Assembly (NCBI RefSeq): GCF_004216555.1
Contig: NZ_SGWQ01000003.1
Coordinates: 1-48,049 of the forward strand
Direction of reading: 5' to 3'
Length of the DNA: 48,049 bases
DNA from: Herbihabitans rhizosphaerae
Lineage (GTDB): Bacteria; Actinomycetota; Actinomycetes; Mycobacteriales; Pseudonocardiaceae
The position numbers and the translations under genes were made by a program. This document shows positions 25,412 through 34,161 of the stretch, piece by piece. Position 1 is the stretch's first letter; each line of letters starts with the position of its first letter. The notes below the pieces were generated by a model, which was given only the letters and a program-made list of their open reading frames with translations, was not told the origin of the DNA and did no database searches.

Positions 25412-25898
25412 CGACGATCTGGCCGCACGATATGAAACCCTGCGCGCGGCGGCGGCCGAAGTGCTGCACTCCGCGCTGAACACCCGGCACCCCGCGCCGT
25501 ACACGGCAGAGCTGCACGAACTCCATCGCGTGCTCCTGGATTCCCCGTCGGCGCCGGCCGGCACGCCCGATCCGGCCCGGCACAGCCTCGCGTTCACCGA
25601 CTACCGGGAGGACGGCTCGTCCGGCCCGTACGAGCTGACCAGGCTCACCGAGGAGATCCGCGCGGAGTTGGCCGACGATCGCGCGCGCGGCGAGCACGTG
25701 CCGGACCATCCGGTTCGCGATGTTCCGCTGACCCAGTTGCGTGCGCTCGTCATCGGCTCGCTGCTGCACGAGTTGGCGGCGCGCCTCGCGCCGGGACCGG
25801 CAGTCGGCGTGGCAGAGGCGGGCCGCGAGCTCGCGGAGATCGCGGCGGACCTCGGCACGCGGTTGATCAATCAGACCTCCGCGGGAGCCCAGCAGTGA
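25404..25898 (+). CDS. Candidate immunity protein, paralogue 2
   Basis: This 164-aa protein starts at ATG 25404 behind GGGAG. It is a paralogue of the protein at 24288, with the same MT.DDL..RYE.LR.A N-terminus and the same LTQLRALVIGSLLHELAARL near the end; the middle has diverged. It follows the half glycosyltransferase as paralogue 1 follows the toxin, so the pair arose as one duplicated unit. Divergence in the middle may reflect different partner specificity. The function is inferred from position only. Confidence 0.78.
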   Translation: MTDDDLAARYETLRAAAAEVLHSALNTRHPAPYTAELHELHRVLLDSPSAPAGTPDPARHSLAFTDYREDGSSGPYELTRLTEEIRAELADDRARGEHVPDHPVRDVPLTQLRALVIGSLLHELAARLAPGPAVGVAEAGRELAEIAADLGTRLINQTSAGAQQ

Positions 25899-25911
25899 TC
25901 CGGGACTCCCG

Positions 25912-26787
25912 TTGAGCGCGCCGCTGATCGTGGACACGGACGCGGGTGGCGATCCGGACGACGCCGTGGCGCTGGTGCTCGCCGCGAGCCGGCCCGAGCT
26001 GACGCTCGTGATCACCGGCGACGAGTGCGGCGGCGAGCGCGCCCGGTTCACCCGGCACCTGCTGGACCTGCTCGGCCGGGCCGACGTCCCGGTCGTGCGC
26101 GGCACCGACCTCGGCAATACCAGGTACGTCTGTATCGACGGGCTCGTACCCGACACCGTGCCGGCTCAGCCGGACGGCATGCTCGACGCCGTGCTCTCGG
26201 TGTGCGACGCGACGGACGGACCGGTGCGCTGGGTCGGCATCGGGCCGCTGTCCAACCTGGCCGCCGTGCTGACCGCGCACCCGCCGCTGGCCGAGCGGCT
26301 CACCGTCACGCAGATGGGTGGCGCGCTGAACTACCGCGACCCCGAGCGTGCCGAGCACAACTTCCGGCTCGATCCCGCCGCCGCGGCCACCGTGCTGGCC
26401 CACGCGCGCGACCTCACGCTGGTCATGTCCGACGTCACGTTCACCCCCGAGCTGGAGATCGCCCCCGGCTCGACCACGCACCGCGCGCTGGCCGGCGAGT
26501 CGGCGCCGGCGTGGGCGCGGCTGGTCGCCGGGCACATGGCGCGGTGGTTCGACCGGTTCCACCCGGGCACGATCCAGCACGACGCGCTCACCCTCGCCAC
26601 CGCGCTCGGCCGGCCGTTCGTGGAACTCGCCACCGGTCACGTCGCGCTGGACGAACTCGCCCGCATGCGGTCGGACGAGAACGGCACGCGGGTGGCACTG
26701 AGCCGATCAGCCGACTACCCCGCCGCGATGGCCTGGATCGGCGGCGGCCTCGGTGCGGCGCTCGCTCGCGAGGAGGTGACCGCGTGA
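25912..26787 (+). CDS. Inosine/uridine-preferring nucleoside hydrolase family protein
   Basis: This 291-aa protein starts at TTG 25912, 13 bp after the previous stop; no in-frame ATG or GTG is available nearer. The calcium-binding signature VDTDAGGDPDDAVAL is intact. Other family motifs are IGPLSNLA, MGGA, EHNFRLDPAAA and the late IQHDALTLA with the catalytic His-Asp. These enzymes split the N-glycosidic bond of nucleosides or related ribosides. The usual GN motif after the second strand reads GDECGG. Placement inside a toxin/immunity operon is unusual: it could be a cargo effector, an immunity enzyme or a metabolic passenger. Its stop overlaps the next start (GTGA). Confidence 0.88.
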   Translation: MSAPLIVDTDAGGDPDDAVALVLAASRPELTLVITGDECGGERARFTRHLLDLLGRADVPVVRGTDLGNTRYVCIDGLVPDTVPAQPDGMLDAVLSVCDATDGPVRWVGIGPLSNLAAVLTAHPPLAERLTVTQMGGALNYRDPERAEHNFRLDPAAAATVLAHARDLTLVMSDVTFTPELEIAPGSTTHRALAGESAPAWARLVAGHMARWFDRFHPGTIQHDALTLATALGRPFVELATGHVALDELARMRSDENGTRVALSRSADYPAAMAWIGGGLGAALAREEVTA

Positions 26788-28169
26788 CCACATCACTGGA
26801 CATCGCCGAGGTCGGCACCGTCGACGGCGCGTTCGCCGTCAGCTCGGACACGCTGTACGTCGACGGTGGCGGCCCGGACGGCTGGATCGACCTGGTGCCC
26901 ATCGGCGAGTCGGCCGAGCCGCGCCGGATCAGCACGACCGGCGCCGAGTCGCGGTTCCGGCTGACCACGCACGACGCGACCCAGGTTCGCCTGACCGACC
27001 TGGACATTCCGGCGCACCACCCGGATTTCCCGTTGCCCGCGATCGCCGACGACGAGCCGGTCGACGTGCAGGCACGGTCGGCGGCCGCGGTCGCCGGGCT
27101 CACCGACGCGATCACCGCGGCCGCGCCCGAGGGCTGGAGCCGGCTGCGCGTCGAGGTCGCCGCGACCATCACCCGAATGGAGATCACCGCCCGCGTCGAG
27201 CTGGCCGACGGCGAGTCGGCGTGGGTGCCACCGGCGATGGTCAGCCAGTGGCTGCACCGGCTGCGGCTGGTGAGCTACACCCCGGCGCTCGGTGCCTGGT
27301 CGACGGCCGTCGTCGAACTGGCCGCCGGCGAGCAGCCGGTGATCGAGTACGACTACCTCGCCGAGCCGCCGTTCCGCGTGCCGGCGGAATCCGTTGCGGG
27401 GCAACACTTCTACGACGATCTGCGGCTGCTGCCGCGCACCCCGGAGGCCACCCCCGGCTGGCTGATCGCCGGCGCGTGGCGCTACCAGCAGGCCCGGCTC
27501 ACCGCGCCGGCCGACCCACCGCGCGGCACCTGGCGCTCCCCGCTGCTGGACGGCTTCGACGCGGCGGGCAAGCCCTTCGTCTATCGCACGGCGCTCACCA
27601 CGCACGAGCGCGACCTCGTCCTGCGCTACCTGCGCGAGGCGCCCGTCGTACTGGCGTCGCACCGGCTCGTGGAGGACTACTTCGCCGGGGACGAGCCGGT
27701 GGTGCCCACCGTGTTCCACAGCGACGGCACGCTGGTCTGGTCCGCCGCGACCGCCTACTACCTGGACAAGTACGGCATCGCGCCGTCGGTCCGGGTGCTC
27801 GACCACATCCGCGCTCGCGGCCACCGCGCGCCGGCCGAGCTGACGGTGATGGCTGCCCAGCGGGCGAGCGCGAACGTCTGGGAGTCCGACGGGCCCGAGC
27901 GAGTCGACCTGGACCAGGGTGACGCGGGCGCCGAGGTGGTCGAGTTCGGCCGCGCCCACCACGTCGATCCGCGCAAGGTCGCCTTCTACGAGGTGGTCGA
28001 CCAGGCGTGGTGCCTGGTGCGCGAGGGTGACGAGTACGTGGTGTTCTACTACCGCGCCGAGGGCGAGCAGCGGATCGCCGAGCAGCGTTTCCGCGGCGCG
28101 AAGGCGGCCGCCGCCTATGTGATCGGTCAGCTCTACGTGAACCTCGACAACGTGCGAGGGAGGCAATGA
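26784..28169 (+). CDS. Toxin-island protein with WVPP/LHRLR domain, paralogue 1
   Basis: This 461-aa protein starts at GTG 26784 in the preceding stop. A central domain carries WVPPAMVSQWLHRLRLVSY, then GAWSTAVVELA and EYDYLAEPPFR. The same block occurs in the 487-aa protein at 30346, and similar blocks occur, from memory, upstream of TNT-type NADase domains in actinobacteria. The C-terminal part contains WSAATAYYLDKYGIAPSVRV and CLVREGDEYVVFYYRAEGEQ. No signal peptide or membrane span is visible. No toxin domain is recognised, so it may be an immunity, adaptor or inactive version. It overlaps the next gene by ATGA. Confidence 0.8.
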   Translation: MTTSLDIAEVGTVDGAFAVSSDTLYVDGGGPDGWIDLVPIGESAEPRRISTTGAESRFRLTTHDATQVRLTDLDIPAHHPDFPLPAIADDEPVDVQARSAAAVAGLTDAITAAAPEGWSRLRVEVAATITRMEITARVELADGESAWVPPAMVSQWLHRLRLVSYTPALGAWSTAVVELAAGEQPVIEYDYLAEPPFRVPAESVAGQHFYDDLRLLPRTPEATPGWLIAGAWRYQQARLTAPADPPRGTWRSPLLDGFDAAGKPFVYRTALTTHERDLVLRYLREAPVVLASHRLVEDYFAGDEPVVPTVFHSDGTLVWSAATAYYLDKYGIAPSVRVLDHIRARGHRAPAELTVMAAQRASANVWESDGPERVDLDQGDAGAEVVEFGRAHHVDPRKVAFYEVVDQAWCLVREGDEYVVFYYRAEGEQRIAEQRFRGAKAAAAYVIGQLYVNLDNVRGRQ

Positions 28170-30340
28170 CAGTGGACGCGAACGAGGCCGCCACCAAAGT
28201 CGAGGAATGGATGCGCACCGGCACCAGTCGCGATCTCACGGCGGGCGATAATCCGCTCAGGGTTGATCGCGACAATGTCGTGCGCACACCGGAGGGGTGG
28301 CTCGTTCCGTACAACGCGGTCGCCTATCTCGACGGCGGTGACCTCGGCGCCGGCATGATTCCGATGCCGGCGATCGTGGTGACCGAGCCGGACGGTGTGC
28401 TGCGTGAGGCGGACCCGCATCCGCGCGGCCCGAGCCAGGTCCTGGACGACGACCGCGAGGAATACTGGGCGGAAATCCTCAACCGGGAGTTCGCGGAAAG
28501 CGATCTCGGTTATCTCGGCGTGCCGAACAAGGCCGTCATGGCGTGGCGGAAAGTGCTGCCGGACGGCACCGAAACCGACGAGATCAGGCCCAATCCGGAG
28601 TGGAGCGGTTCACCCGGCGAGCTGGGCTATCCGCCGATGGACACCCCGCTGGACCATTTGCTGACGTTTTACGCGTGCGGCTGGTTCGACCGGGCGAAAT
28701 ACCTGATCGGCGTGCTCGGCGCCGAACTGCTGGTGCCGGTCGACGAGCAGACCGGCAAGCCGTCCCACACCGACGGCCGGGCCGCGCTGATCGTGTTCAG
28801 CTCGCGCACGAAACTTCCGCCTGGCACGACGAAGTGGCTGGTCGCCGGCACTGTGTCGGTGATGGACAGGTTCCCGAACGTGGGGCTGTCGATCAACCCC
28901 GGGCTGGTGCCGGGCGACGTGGTGACCGCCGATGAACTGGCCGCGACCCGTGCGGAATGGCCGAACCACCAGCCGACCCCGGTGCACGAGGAACTGTCGC
29001 CGGAACGCTCCGACTCGGTGCGATGGACGATTCACGAGGCGCGCCAGAAAACCGGAGTCGACGGCCCGATCGTCGGCCTGGACGCGGCCCAGGCGCGCGC
29101 ACGCTGGAACGGCTACGAACTGACCCAGAGCGAATGCGCCGGGTTCGTGTTCGGACGTGCCTGGGAACAGCGCAATGAGAGCGCGCCCGCCGTCGAATGG
29201 CCGGCCGATCTGCGGGCCAACGGTCTGATCGAGAATTACGACGCCAATGGAAACGTGCTGCCCCGGGTGCGCACGTTCGGCAAGTTCTTCCGGCTGGACG
29301 TGGAAGGTGCCCGATTCGCCTGGCACCGGATCGCTGGCGCTTTCGTGGGATTCGCGCTCGGTGACGCCGCCGGCGCCCCCGACGACACCGCGAGCCTCGC
29401 CGAGATCGAGGCGAAGTACGGGCCGCAGGGCATTCCGACACTGGGTGCCGCGTTCGACAAACCGGGCCAGTTCAGCGCGCTCACCCAGCGGCTGCTGTTC
29501 CACACCGAAGCACTGATCCGCGCGCGAATCGACGGGAATCTCGGCGACGGTTTCGACGCGATCGCCCGCGAATCCCTCACCCGGTGGCGTGCCACCAGCG
29601 AGGGCCAGGTCGACGGCCTGGCCGGCTGGCTGCCGAAGGTCACCGACCTGCACGCCGTGCGGGTCACCGACACCGGAGAAGCCGCCGACGCGGTAGCGCT
29701 GCTGGTCCCCGGCCTGGTCGCGGCGCTGTGCGCGGACGGCCCTGGCACCCCGACCGCGGTGGCCGTCGCGCGCCGGACGGTCGCGGCCTGCGGCGGCGAC
29801 GAGCTGACCGCGGACGGCGCGGCCGTGCTGGCGGAACTGTTCGCCGGGCTGTTCGGCAAGGCGCGCACGATCGCGCCGGTGCACGTGCTGGTGCACGCCA
29901 TGGCCGAGCGGCTGCGCGACGAGCCGGGCGACTACGACCAGCGGACGGCGGCGATGCTGGCCGACGTGGTCCGGATCAGGACCGACTCGACGGCCGGCGA
30001 GCGCGAGGAGATCGAGCGCGCCGACTACGGCCACCCCGCGCTGACCGCCCTGGGCCGGGCGCTGGCCGCCGTGTCCCGGCTGTTCTTCGATCCACATTGG
30101 ACGATCCTGGCCGCGGTCAACCACTCCGGTCCCAGCGCGATCACCGGTGCCCTGGCCGGCGCGCTGGCCGGCGCCCGAGCCGGGATTCCCGGCCTGCCGC
30201 AGGCGTGGCTGCCCGCGCTGGAGGGGCGTGGCCTGCTGGAGAACATGGCCGGCGACGCGTTCTGGCACTTCTCACCGACACCGCCGTCGACCGACCAGCG
30301 GTACCGCGAAGAATGGCTGCTGCGCTATCCGCGCGGGTGA
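28166..30340 (+). CDS. YrhB-like/SseB-like/ADP-ribosylglycohydrolase-like fusion, probably non-catalytic
   Basis: This 724-aa protein starts at ATG 28166 (RBS GAGGGAGG). Residues about 1-90 look like a YrhB/Imm35-type domain (RDNVVRTPEGWLVPYNAVAYLDGGD). Residues about 95-265 look SseB-like (YLGVPNKAVMAWRKVLPDGT; GWFDRAKYLIGVLGAELLVP). The C-terminal part (about 385-724) follows the ADP-ribosylglycohydrolase fold (RIAGAFVGFALGDAAGAP; AVNHSGPSAITGALAGALAG). The metal ligands are not conserved: the usual TDDT stretch reads SALTQ, and GDSDSTG is replaced by GPSAITG. I infer a binding/immunity protein rather than an active hydrolase. Active relatives counter ADP-ribosylating toxins. No ART toxin is seen in this window. 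Confidence 0.82.
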   Translation: MTVDANEAATKVEEWMRTGTSRDLTAGDNPLRVDRDNVVRTPEGWLVPYNAVAYLDGGDLGAGMIPMPAIVVTEPDGVLREADPHPRGPSQVLDDDREEYWAEILNREFAESDLGYLGVPNKAVMAWRKVLPDGTETDEIRPNPEWSGSPGELGYPPMDTPLDHLLTFYACGWFDRAKYLIGVLGAELLVPVDEQTGKPSHTDGRAALIVFSSRTKLPPGTTKWLVAGTVSVMDRFPNVGLSINPGLVPGDVVTADELAATRAEWPNHQPTPVHEELSPERSDSVRWTIHEARQKTGVDGPIVGLDAAQARARWNGYELTQSECAGFVFGRAWEQRNESAPAVEWPADLRANGLIENYDANGNVLPRVRTFGKFFRLDVEGARFAWHRIAGAFVGFALGDAAGAPDDTASLAEIEAKYGPQGIPTLGAAFDKPGQFSALTQRLLFHTEALIRARIDGNLGDGFDAIARESLTRWRATSEGQVDGLAGWLPKVTDLHAVRVTDTGEAADAVALLVPGLVAALCADGPGTPTAVAVARRTVAACGGDELTADGAAVLAELFAGLFGKARTIAPVHVLVHAMAERLRDEPGDYDQRTAAMLADVVRIRTDSTAGEREEIERADYGHPALTALGRALAAVSRLFFDPHWTILAAVNHSGPSAITGALAGALAGARAGIPGLPQAWLPALEGRGLLENMAGDAFWHFSPTPPSTDQRYREEWLLRYPRG

Positions 30341-30345
30341 ACACG

Positions 30346-31809
30346 ATGAATGGGCAGGAATTGAACGTCATCGCTGACGAGACGAGCGACGGCGACTTCG
30401 TCGCGTTGTCCAACCGGATCTACCGGGAGGTCGACCGGGACAAGTCGTCGGGCGGGACGGTCGAGCTGCGCGATCCGCTGGACACCACGGCCGAGCCCAA
30501 GCGGGTCGAGGCGAACCTGGTGGAGTCGCGGTTCACGCTGAGCTCGACCGAGTCGGTCGGCCCCGGCGGCGGGCGGGTGCACCTGCAGCTGCGCACCACC
30601 GACCTGGGCATCGGCGCGCCGAGCATCGCGTTCCCGCTGCCGGCGGTGGCCGAGGACGGTGACGCGAACGGCGACGCCAAGCCGATCGTGGCGGCACTGG
30701 GCACCACGGTCGACGCGATGGCGCCGCAGGGCTGGCAGCGCGCCAGGATCGACGTGACCGCGACGGTCAGCCGCATGGAGCTGGTCACGCAGATCGAGAT
30801 GGCCGACGGGTCGCTGCACTTCTGGGTGCCGCCGCCGGCGATCAGCCAGTGGCTGCACCGGCTGCGGATGGTCACCTACCGCCCGAGCACCGGCGCGTGG
30901 GCGTCGGCGATCGTGCAGCTCAAGCTCGGCGAGGAGCCGTCGATCGCGTACGAGTACCGCGAGGAGCCGCAGTTCCGGGTGCGCGAGGACCTGAAATCCG
31001 CGCCGTGGCGGCACTTCCACGACGAGCTGCGGGTGCTGCCGCGCAGCCCGGAGTCCACGCCGGACTGGTTGATGGCCATGGCGTGGAAGCATCACCAGTC
31101 GGTGGTGGCCGCCGGCGAGCCGGAACGCGATGGTCTGCCGCCGGTGCGCGGTGTGCGGTTGCTCGACGGGTTCGACGAGCAGCAGCGGCCGTTCGTGTAC
31201 CGCCCGGCGCTCACCGACCACGAGCGCGAGCTGGTGCTGCGGTACCTGCGCGCGGCGCCGGTCGCGGTGGCATCGGCGGGCCCGACGCACGACTTCCTCG
31301 CCGACGAGCACCCGCGCGTGGTGCCCAACGCGTACCGCGGCGACGGCGAGTGGATCTGGTCCGAGGCGACCGCGTACTACCTGGAGAACTACGACGTCTC
31401 GCCGCCGGTGGAGTTCCTCGATCATCTGCGCAGGCGGCGCCACGAGCCGCCCGCGTCGGTGCCGGCGATGCTGTTGCAGCGTGCCGCGGCCGAGCTGACG
31501 GGCGCGGAGATCCCGCCTGGGCAGGCGGGAGATCACCGCGCCGCGTCGGCCGCGATCACGGACTACGGGCAGCGGTACCGAGTGGACCCGAGCCGGTTCG
31601 GCCCGTACACGGAGGTGCCCGGCGCCTGGTGCATCCTCACCGAGGGAGCGGAGTACGTGGTGTGCTTCGTCCGCGAGGACGGCGAGCACGTCGACGAGTA
31701 CCGGTTCCCCAGCGCGATGCCGGCCGCCGCGTACCTGATCGGCCAGTTCTACCTGCACCGCGAGCAGGTCACCGCGCCGGCACAGTCCACAGTGGACGCT
31801 CAGGCGTAG
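30346..31809 (+). CDS. Toxin-island protein with WVPP/LHRLR domain, paralogue 2
   Basis: This 487-aa protein starts at ATG 30346, five bases after the previous stop. It parallels the protein at 26784 over most of its length: WVPPPAISQWLHRLRMVTYR, GAWASAIVQLKLGEEPSIAY, VLPRSPESTPDWLMAMAW, FVYRPALTDHERELVLRYLR and WSEATAYYLENYDVSPPVEF. The N-terminal 25 residues and the tail differ. It ends by overlapping the convergent secreted-protein gene by 10 nt, marking the end of the island. Function is unknown. Confidence 0.8.
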   Translation: MNGQELNVIADETSDGDFVALSNRIYREVDRDKSSGGTVELRDPLDTTAEPKRVEANLVESRFTLSSTESVGPGGGRVHLQLRTTDLGIGAPSIAFPLPAVAEDGDANGDAKPIVAALGTTVDAMAPQGWQRARIDVTATVSRMELVTQIEMADGSLHFWVPPPAISQWLHRLRMVTYRPSTGAWASAIVQLKLGEEPSIAYEYREEPQFRVREDLKSAPWRHFHDELRVLPRSPESTPDWLMAMAWKHHQSVVAAGEPERDGLPPVRGVRLLDGFDEQQRPFVYRPALTDHERELVLRYLRAAPVAVASAGPTHDFLADEHPRVVPNAYRGDGEWIWSEATAYYLENYDVSPPVEFLDHLRRRRHEPPASVPAMLLQRAAAELTGAEIPPGQAGDHRAASAAITDYGQRYRVDPSRFGPYTEVPGAWCILTEGAEYVVCFVREDGEHVDEYRFPSAMPAAAYLIGQFYLHREQVTAPAQSTVDAQA

Positions 31810-32477
31810 CCCTTCATCGACACGTAGGTGGTCATCGACAGGCTGTTCTCGCCGGACGGTGAGGGCAGGCCCAGCCGCCGGTTCAACAGGTGGCCGAAGA
31901 GCCCGCAGCCGTGCGTGCGCGGCACGGCGAAGTCGTTGTCCACCAACGGAAAGCGCACCACCAGCGGGTTCTCCGACACCACCTCCGGCTTGGCGGTCGC
32001 CTTGACCGCGGTCTTGATCGGGTCGGCGTCCGAGCCGATCGCGCAGCCCTCCGGCAGCAGCGAGCCGACCAGGTCGAGCTTCACGTGCAGGTCGCCCATC
32101 CGCTGGTCGTTGCTCTGGAAGTCGGAGTACCCGGCGTAGGACAGCCGGGTGGACAGCAGCCCGCGGCCCAGCGGCACCTTCTTGGTGCGCAACGCGCCGA
32201 AGACCTGCGCGTACTTCCCGTCCAGCCTGCCCTCGGCGAAGGTCAGCCGCATCGGACCGAGCGACTGCTCGATCCCGCCCACCCGGATGGTGCCGGTGGC
32301 CATCATCACCTCACAGCGCCACTCCGCGGGATTCGCGCCCGCCGGAATCGACGGGCAGTCCGCGAAGTCGAAGGTCGGCACCGGCTCAGCCGAGGCGGCC
32401 GGAGCCGCCATCGCGAGCGCGGTCGCGGCAACCGCGGCGAGTGCCACACCGCGGGCAAGTAAACGTGTCGTCGTCAT
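31800..32477 (-). CDS. Secreted protein of unknown function
   Basis: This 225-aa protein starts at ATG 32477 with a Sec signal peptide (MTTTRLLARGVALAAVAATA, cleavage probably after ASA near residue 30). The mature part has an even number of cysteines (ADCPS, EWRCEV, EGCAIG, HGCGLF) suggesting two disulfides. No catalytic motif or family is recognised. A longer frame upstream would remove the signal position and is rejected. It is convergent with the toxin island and overlaps it by 10 nt. Confidence 0.82.
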   Translation of the reverse strand: MTTTRLLARGVALAAVAATALAMAAPAASAEPVPTFDFADCPSIPAGANPAEWRCEVMMATGTIRVGGIEQSLGPMRLTFAEGRLDGKYAQVFGALRTKKVPLGRGLLSTRLSYAGYSDFQSNDQRMGDLHVKLDLVGSLLPEGCAIGSDADPIKTAVKATAKPEVVSENPLVVRFPLVDNDFAVPRTHGCGLFGHLLNRRLGLPSPSGENSLSMTTYVSMKGYA

Positions 32478-32508
32478 GCCGCAACGATTCCGCGCGCCCA
32501 CCGCCTGA

Positions 32509-32646
32509 TCATCCGGAATGCCCCTGACCCGACCCTGAACCGTCCTCGACAATAGGCCGGAGTGCGTTCACAAGGGGCGAATCGTGACCGGGCGGCTGAC
32601 GCAGTTCCTCAAGCCACGGGTCCACGTCCGCGTGTTGCTCGTTCAC
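32509..32646 (-). CDS. Possible small protein (45 aa), coupled to the small ORF upstream
   Basis: A 45-codon frame starts at GTG 32646 overlapping the stop of a 30-codon frame (GTGA). It encodes VNEQHADVDPWLEELRQPPG and ends GSGQGHSG. Its only support is the tight stop/start coupling and the position divergent to an XRE regulator, where actinobacteria often have small partner genes. No clear RBS and no known family are present. Confidence 0.4.
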   Translation of the reverse strand: MNEQHADVDPWLEELRQPPGHDSPLVNALRPIVEDGSGSGQGHSG

Positions 32647-32735
32647 CCGTCCACCTCGAACCACTCGCCGTCGCTGGTCTGAATCACGAAACCGGGTGGC
32701 AGCCGTGTTGGTAACCGTGTGTGAGGCAACGCCAC
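32643..32735 (-). CDS. Possible small protein (30 aa), first of two overlapping small ORFs
   Basis: A 30-codon frame starts at GTG 32735 and encodes RLPPGFVIQTSDGEWFEVDG at its end; its stop overlaps the start of the next small frame. It is divergent from the XRE regulator at 32797. The RBS is weak (ACAGGT). The remaining part of the 32478-32796 interval shows only the expected divergent promoter space. Confidence 0.35.
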   Translation of the reverse strand: MALPHTRLPTRLPPGFVIQTSDGEWFEVDG

Positions 32736-32796
32736 ACCTGTAGTCAGCCGCGACTACTCTGGGATCCATAGCGTCGGCAGGCCGGGAGTGAGTGCG

Positions 32797-34096
32797 ATGG
32801 CACGGCAACCCACCGCCATAGTCGAGCTTCGGCGCGCTCTCGGCGAGCGGTTGGCCGCGTTTCGCAAGGGGGCTGACCTTCGGCAAGCGGACCTCGCGCG
32901 CCACACGTCGTACCACCGATCGACCGTCGCGCACATCGAAACGGGCCGGACGCGAGCGGATGCGCGGTTCTGGCAGACGGCCGATCAGGCCACCGGCGCG
33001 GATGGCGCGCTCCTCGCAGAGTTTCACCGTCTCGAAACAGCCGAGCGTGAACACGAACTGAGCATTCGCGAAACGGCTTTGGCAAGTGCACGCGCGAAGG
33101 TCGAGCGGTTTCAACTCGACACAATTCGAAAATGCCTCAACTGTTGACTATTCCGACGAAACCGCAGCGCTCGAATTGGGGCGTCGAGTCGCGGCAAGCG
33201 ATGCCGGCGACGAGACTCTGACACAACTCGAACTAGCCGCTGATGACCTTTCCATGGCATACGCCACAACTCCGCCTGCGGTATTGCTCGCGCGTTTGCG
33301 CGAACAGTTGACTTACGTCACGACGCTTGTGGACGCACGAAAGACTCTGGCCGAGCACAAGCGATTGATTGTCGTCGGAAGTTGGCTCTCGCTTCTGGCG
33401 GCTACGGTGCACATCGACGTCAAACAGCAGGCGGCGGCATCGACGCGATTGCGTATCGCGGCGAGTCTCGCCAAACACGCCGGTCACAATGAGATTCGTG
33501 CCTGGTGCTACGAGACCGAAGCGTGGCGCGTGCTCACGGACGGCGACTACCGCCGCGCGGTGGAACTCTCCCAAGCAGCTCAGCAGCTCGCACCCGCCGG
33601 AAGTTCCGCGGCAATCCAGGCGACAGCCCAAGAAGGCCGCGCGTGGGCGCGTATCGGTGCACGCGACGAAACATATGCGGCCATCGACCGGGTCGACAAA
33701 CTCGTCGATCCGCTGCCGAGACCGGACCGGCCGGAGCACCACTACCGCTATGACCCCGACAAGGCAGTCTCCTATCTGGCGACAACGCTCGCGTGGGTCG
33801 GCGATCCGGCGGCCGAAGTACATGCCCGCGAGGTAATTTCGCGACTCGAACCTCGTGGTGAAGTCACCAAATGGCCACGTCGCCTGGCATCGGCCAATCT
33901 CGATCTGGCCTTGACGCTGACAGCGACCGACAGGCTCGATGAAGCATGCGAGGCCGCACTTCAGGCACTCAGTTCAGGGCGAGTCGTTCCGTCAAATCAT
34001 TGGCGTGCCGCCGAAGTAGTCGCGGCGGTCGAGCGGCGCCGCCTTCCGGAAGCGCGAGAACTACGCGAAGCCTACGAAGAGATGCGCCGACCGTAA
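32797..34096 (+). pseudogene. XRE/TPR-type regulator interrupted by a frameshift
   Basis: The first frame (ATG 32797 to stop 33147, 116 aa) has an XRE helix-turn-helix: AFRKGADLRQADLARHTSYH and RSTVAHIETGR. The second frame (open from 33086 to 34096) begins in mid-domain with ASTVDYSDETAALELGRRVA and contains TPR-like repeats (ELSQAAQQLAPAGSSAA; WPRRLASANLDLALTLTATD). Together they make the expected regulator of about 430 aa. The join lies about 33086-33145 and requires a +1 shift. This is a decayed gene, a sequencing indel, or much less likely programmed frameshifting. The codons are noticeably less GC-rich at third positions than neighbours, suggesting transfer. Confidence 0.75.
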
Positions 34097-34161
34097 CCAC
34101 CAACCCGGCGTGCGGTTGAGCGGTTCGTAGGGCGTCCGGCTCCATGTGGAAGGGTGAATGC

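Noticed and set aside
15525-31809. Type VII secretion core genes (EccB/C/D/E, mycosin)
   Set aside because: No ATPase, mycosin or channel protein is encoded here. The toxin must use machinery elsewhere.
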